From Lutibacter sp. (GTDB lineage: Bacteria > Bacteroidota > Bacteroidia > Flavobacteriales > Flavobacteriaceae), in assembly GCF_021647475.1 (NCBI RefSeq), contig NZ_JAKIUR010000083.1, forward strand, positions 1 to 7,909: a DNA stretch of 7,909 nucleotides, read 5' to 3'. A program made the position numbers and the translations under genes. Of the stretch, positions 6,045 to 7,909 are shown piece by piece. The notes beneath the pieces were generated by a model. That model was not told the origin of the DNA. It searched no databases and was given only the letters and a program-made list of their open reading frames with translations. Position 1 is the stretch's first letter. Each line of letters opens with the position of its first letter.

Positions 6045-6413
6045 ATGAGAATTGATAAATATTTGTGGTGCATACGCTATTATAAAACTAGAAATATAGC
6101 TACAGAAGCCTGCAAAAAAGGACATATTAAAATTAATGATGCTACAATTAAACCGTCAAAACTTGTTTTTAATGGCGATAAATTAATAATAAGGAAAAAT
6201 CAAATAAATTATCAAATTGAAGTACTTGATATTCCTAAAAACCGCATTGGAGCAAAACTAGTTGATATTTTTAGAAAAGACATTACTCCTACTGAAGAAT
6301 TTGAGAAATTTGAGCTACTAAAATATTCAAAAGATTATTACCGTAAAAAAGGAGTTGGCAGACCTACAAAAAAAGATAGAAGAGATTTAGAAAATTATAC
6401 CAATGAGGATTAA
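6045..6413 (+). CDS. S4-domain RNA-binding protein (Hsp15 / HslR-like)
   Basis: This 122-residue protein begins RIDKYLWCIRYYKTRNIA and continues CKKGHIKINDATIKPSK, the classic S4 RNA-binding fold (residues 1 to about 60). It matches the layout of Hsp15, which in E. coli binds free 50S subunits carrying a stalled nascent chain. A linker (61-95) leads to a strongly basic tail, YYRKKGVGRPTKKDRRDL at 98-115, also as in Hsp15. It should act in the cytoplasm on rRNA or ribosomal particles, although in Bacteroidota the role is inferred only from the fold. Its last 11 bases overlap the next gene, whose ATG at 6403 lies in another frame, so the two are translationally coupled. It opens the operon from the promoter at 6004-6011. 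Confidence 0.92.
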   Translation: MRIDKYLWCIRYYKTRNIATEACKKGHIKINDATIKPSKLVFNGDKLIIRKNQINYQIEVLDIPKNRIGAKLVDIFRKDITPTEEFEKFELLKYSKDYYRKKGVGRPTKKDRRDLENYTNED

Positions 6414-7188
6414 TTTAAAAAATAAAAAAGCATTAGTGGGTGGAAGCACCCAAGGATTGGGAAAGGCAATTGCTTTACAGTTAGCAAATTGTGGTGCAGA
6501 AGTAACTTTAATGGCTAGAAATAAAGAAAAACTTGAACTTGTAAAAAAGGAATTAAATGTAGATTTTAATCAGAATCATCAAATTTTAGTGGTTGATTTT
6601 AATGATTTTAAAACGTATAAAAAGATTATTACCAACTATTTTAATTCAAATACTATTGATATTTTAGTGAATAATACCAACGGTCCAAAAGGTGGAAATG
6701 TATTTGAAAAAAGTATTGATGAATATCAACAAGCTTTTGATTTATTATTTAAATCCGTAGTTTACACCACAATGTTAGCTTTGGATAGCATGAAAAAAAA
6801 TCATTTTGGAAGAATAATTAACGCTACTTCTTTAACGGTAAAAGAACCTTTAGAGCATTTGGTATTGTCAAATACTATAAGAGCTGCAGTAACCACTTGG
6901 GCTAAAACACTTTCATTAGGTGTTGCTGAATATGGAATAACGGTTAATAATATTTTAACGGGCATTTTTGATACAGAACGAATTAAGGGATTAAATAATT
7001 TACAAGCAAAAGAAAAAAGAGTTTCATCTGAAACTATTTTAAAAAATTTGACAACATCTATTCCTATGAAACGGCTTGGAAATCCTGAAGAATTTGGTTA
7101 TTTAGTAAGTTTTTTAGCTTCAGATTATGCTTCTTACATTACAGGAATTAATATCCCTATTGATGGAGGCTTAATTAAATCGCTCTAA
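6403..7188 (+). CDS. Short-chain dehydrogenase/reductase (SDR) family protein with an atypical active site
   Basis: The 261-residue protein has the full SDR length and fold. The cofactor loop is GGSTQGLG at 13-20, in place of TGxxxGxG. MARN at 37-40 follows the second strand (Arg39 suggests NADPH), VDFND is at 64-68, and VNNTNGP at 89-95 replaces the usual NNAG. GRIINATS at 136-143 supplies the catalytic Ser143. Counting the family spacing from Ser143, the catalytic Tyr should be at 156 and Lys at 160, but these are Ser156 (codon 6868-6870) and Arg160 (codon 6880-6882) within LVLSNTIRAAV. The C-terminus IPMKRLGNPEEFGYLVSFLAS and GINIPIDGGL is fully typical. I recall a known SDR branch with LSN..R in this place, so this is probably an ancient variant, not a mutation. 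It may be a reductase with altered chemistry or a non-catalytic binding protein; the substrate is unknown. Confidence 0.9.
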   Translation: MRINLKNKKALVGGSTQGLGKAIALQLANCGAEVTLMARNKEKLELVKKELNVDFNQNHQILVVDFNDFKTYKKIITNYFNSNTIDILVNNTNGPKGGNVFEKSIDEYQQAFDLLFKSVVYTTMLALDSMKKNHFGRIINATSLTVKEPLEHLVLSNTIRAAVTTWAKTLSLGVAEYGITVNNILTGIFDTERIKGLNNLQAKEKRVSSETILKNLTTSIPMKRLGNPEEFGYLVSFLASDYASYITGINIPIDGGLIKSL

Positions 7189-7197
7189 ATATTTAAA

Positions 7198-7779
7198 ATG
7201 AAATTTGATAAAACGTATTGGGAAAACAAATACAAAGAAAATAAAACAGGTTGGGATATTGGCTATGTCTCCACCCCTATTAAATTTTATATTAATCAGT
7301 TAAAAGATAAAAAAATAAGTATTTTAATTCCAGGTGCCGGTAATGGTCACGAAGTAGAATATTTGTATCACCAAGGATTTAAAAATATAACGGTGGTAGA
7401 TATTGCAAAAACTCCTTTAGAAAATTTAGCTTCTAAAATACCAGATTTTCCAAAAGAAAATTTGATTAATCAAGATTTTTTTGAGCATACAAAAACTTAT
7501 GATTTAATAATTGAACAAACTTTTTTTTGTGCATTAAACCTTAATTTAAGAAGTAATTATGTTTCTAAAATGAATAGTTTATTAAATTATGGAGGAAAAT
7601 TAGTTGGTTTATTATTCGATTTTGAATTAACTAAATCTGGTCCTCCTTTTGGAGGTTGTAAAGAGGAATATTTAACCTTATTTTCTAAAATTTTCACAAT
7701 AAAAACTTTAGAAAAAAGTCATAACTCCATAAAACCACGACAAAAAAGAGAATTCTTTTTTATCTTTGAAAGAAAATAG
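7198..7779 (+). CDS. TPMT-like SAM-dependent methyltransferase
   Basis: The 193-residue protein opens with YWENKYKENKTGWDIGYVSTP (7-27 region), the N-terminal signature of the thiopurine S-methyltransferase / halide methyltransferase family (W-D-x-G...TP, Trp19). SAM-binding motif I is ILIPGAGNGHEVEYL at 43-57. VVDIAKTPLENL at 66-77 holds the acidic residue that would contact the ribose (Asp68), and YDLIIEQTFFCAL at 101-113 is motif IV. GGKLVGLLFDF at 132-142, GPPFGG at 148-153 and NSIKPRQKREFFFIF at 176-190 complete the domain. Family members methylate S, Se, Te or halide acceptors, so a role in detoxification or volatile methyl compounds is possible but not shown. It starts nine bases after the SDR stop and is the third gene of that operon. 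I see no convincing terminator after it; an IS30-type element begins within about 50 bases. Confidence 0.87.
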   Translation: MKFDKTYWENKYKENKTGWDIGYVSTPIKFYINQLKDKKISILIPGAGNGHEVEYLYHQGFKNITVVDIAKTPLENLASKIPDFPKENLINQDFFEHTKTYDLIIEQTFFCALNLNLRSNYVSKMNSLLNYGGKLVGLLFDFELTKSGPPFGGCKEEYLTLFSKIFTIKTLEKSHNSIKPRQKREFFFIFERK

Positions 7780-7804
7780 AACCCCTGAATTCAAGAACTT
7801 AACG

Positions 7805-7831
7805 CAACAAATCATAATCTTAGATTTGTTG
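7805..7831. repeat. Perfect 9-bp inverted repeat directly before the IS30-type transposase start
   Basis: CAACAAATC (7805-7813) and GATTTGTTG (7823-7831) are exact reverse complements separated by nine bases. The right arm covers most of the -7 box at 7821-7828 and ends one base before the ATG at 7833. It could be an operator for the transposase's own helix-turn-helix domain or part of the element's terminal region. There is no T tract, so it is not a terminator. Confidence 0.8.
7821..7828 (+). promoter_or_regulatory. -7 box of the IS30-type transposase
   Basis: TAGATTTG matches TAnnTTTG exactly and ends four bases before the ATG at 7833, so the message would be leaderless or nearly so. There is no good TTTG -33 box at the expected distance (the nearest bases are CTTA), so the promoter may be weak, as is usual for transposases. 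Confidence 0.45.
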
Positions 7832-7832
7832 T

Positions 7833-7909
7833 ATGAAAGTAAATAAATATGTACGATTAACGTTAAAAGAACGTGTTGTAATAGAAACATTATTACAAGA
7901 AAACAAGAC
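7833..7909 (+). CDS. N-terminus of an IS30-family transposase, cut by the window edge
   Basis: ATG at 7833 opens 25 codons to the window end with no stop. The peptide runs MKVNKYVRLTLKERVVIETL and continues with LQENK. The pattern of a basic start, RLTLKER, then IE.LL.E.K is the first helix region of the N-terminal helix-turn-helix of IS30-family transposases, which normally continues S..EIA. The catalytic DDE domain is outside the window, so completeness is unknown. It has the same orientation as the methyltransferase gene. The start is supported by the -7 box at 7821-7828 and by the family's usual beginning a few residues before LT..ER. Confidence 0.72.
   Translation, partial: MKVNKYVRLTLKERVVIETLLQENK

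Larger units (their letters stand above)
7805..7909 (+). mobile_element. Left part of an IS30-type insertion sequence, running off the window
   Basis: The call follows from the transposase start at 7833 and the inverted repeat before it. The true outer end lies somewhere between the methyltransferase stop (7779) and about 7805 and cannot be fixed without the other end or a second copy of the element. Confidence 0.5.

Noticed and set aside
7708..7890. 60-residue minus-strand reading frame across the methyltransferase end and the IS30-type start
   Set aside because: It overlaps two better-supported coding regions on the opposite strand and crosses an insertion boundary, so it is unlikely to be a gene.
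1..7909. Defence system, CRISPR array, toxin-antitoxin pair, prophage, tRNA or rRNA genes
   Set aside because: No direct-repeat array, no cloverleaf or rRNA-like GC-rich stretch, and no recognisable defence or phage gene was found on either strand.

Overview
The window looks like chromosomal DNA from a member of the Bacteroidota, most likely family Flavobacteriaceae. The DNA is very AT-rich and leucine is mostly TTA. No gene start has a clear Shine-Dalgarno sequence. Several genes are preceded by the Bacteroidota -7 box TAnnTTTG, in one case with a TTTG -33 box. The gene families also fit: small outer-membrane beta-barrels, an FKBP lipoprotein with calcium-type Asp repeats, a UbiA prenyltransferase next to Maf, and a split transketolase.

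Layout. Positions 1-127 hold the last codons of an ISAs1-type transposase and possibly the end of that element. A rho-independent terminator follows. Next is an exported histidine phosphatase (197-703, +), converging on a small outer-membrane barrel protein (757-1314, -) with a shared bidirectional terminator between them. A divergent promoter region (about 1342-1434) drives the barrel gene leftward and a tight smpB - UbiA prenyltransferase - maf operon rightward (1440-3396). A separate promoter precedes the C-terminal half of a split transketolase (3448-4401), followed by a second outer-membrane barrel (4450-5067). This converges, across a strong bidirectional terminator, on an FKBP-type prolyl isomerase lipoprotein with two Asp-rich 36-residue repeats (5138-5965, -). 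From an overlapping divergent promoter region, an S4-domain RNA-binding protein, an atypical SDR protein and a TPMT-like methyltransferase form an operon (6045-7779). The right edge (7833-7909) is the start of an IS30-type transposase.

Function. Most genes are housekeeping: ribosome rescue (SmpB) and S4 RNA binding, nucleotide-pool cleaning or division (Maf), membrane lipid or isoprenoid chemistry (UbiA), pentose phosphate metabolism (transketolase), and cell-envelope proteins. I see no CRISPR array, tRNA, rRNA, toxin-antitoxin pair or defence system, and no clear new multi-gene system. The points most worth a second look are the SDR protein in which the catalytic Tyr and Lys positions are Ser and Arg, the near-leaderless promoter geometry at smpB and at the IS30-type transposase, the palindrome lying on that transposase's promoter and ending at its start codon, and the transketolase half-gene with no partner beside it. 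No gene-free stretch exceeds 300 bases.
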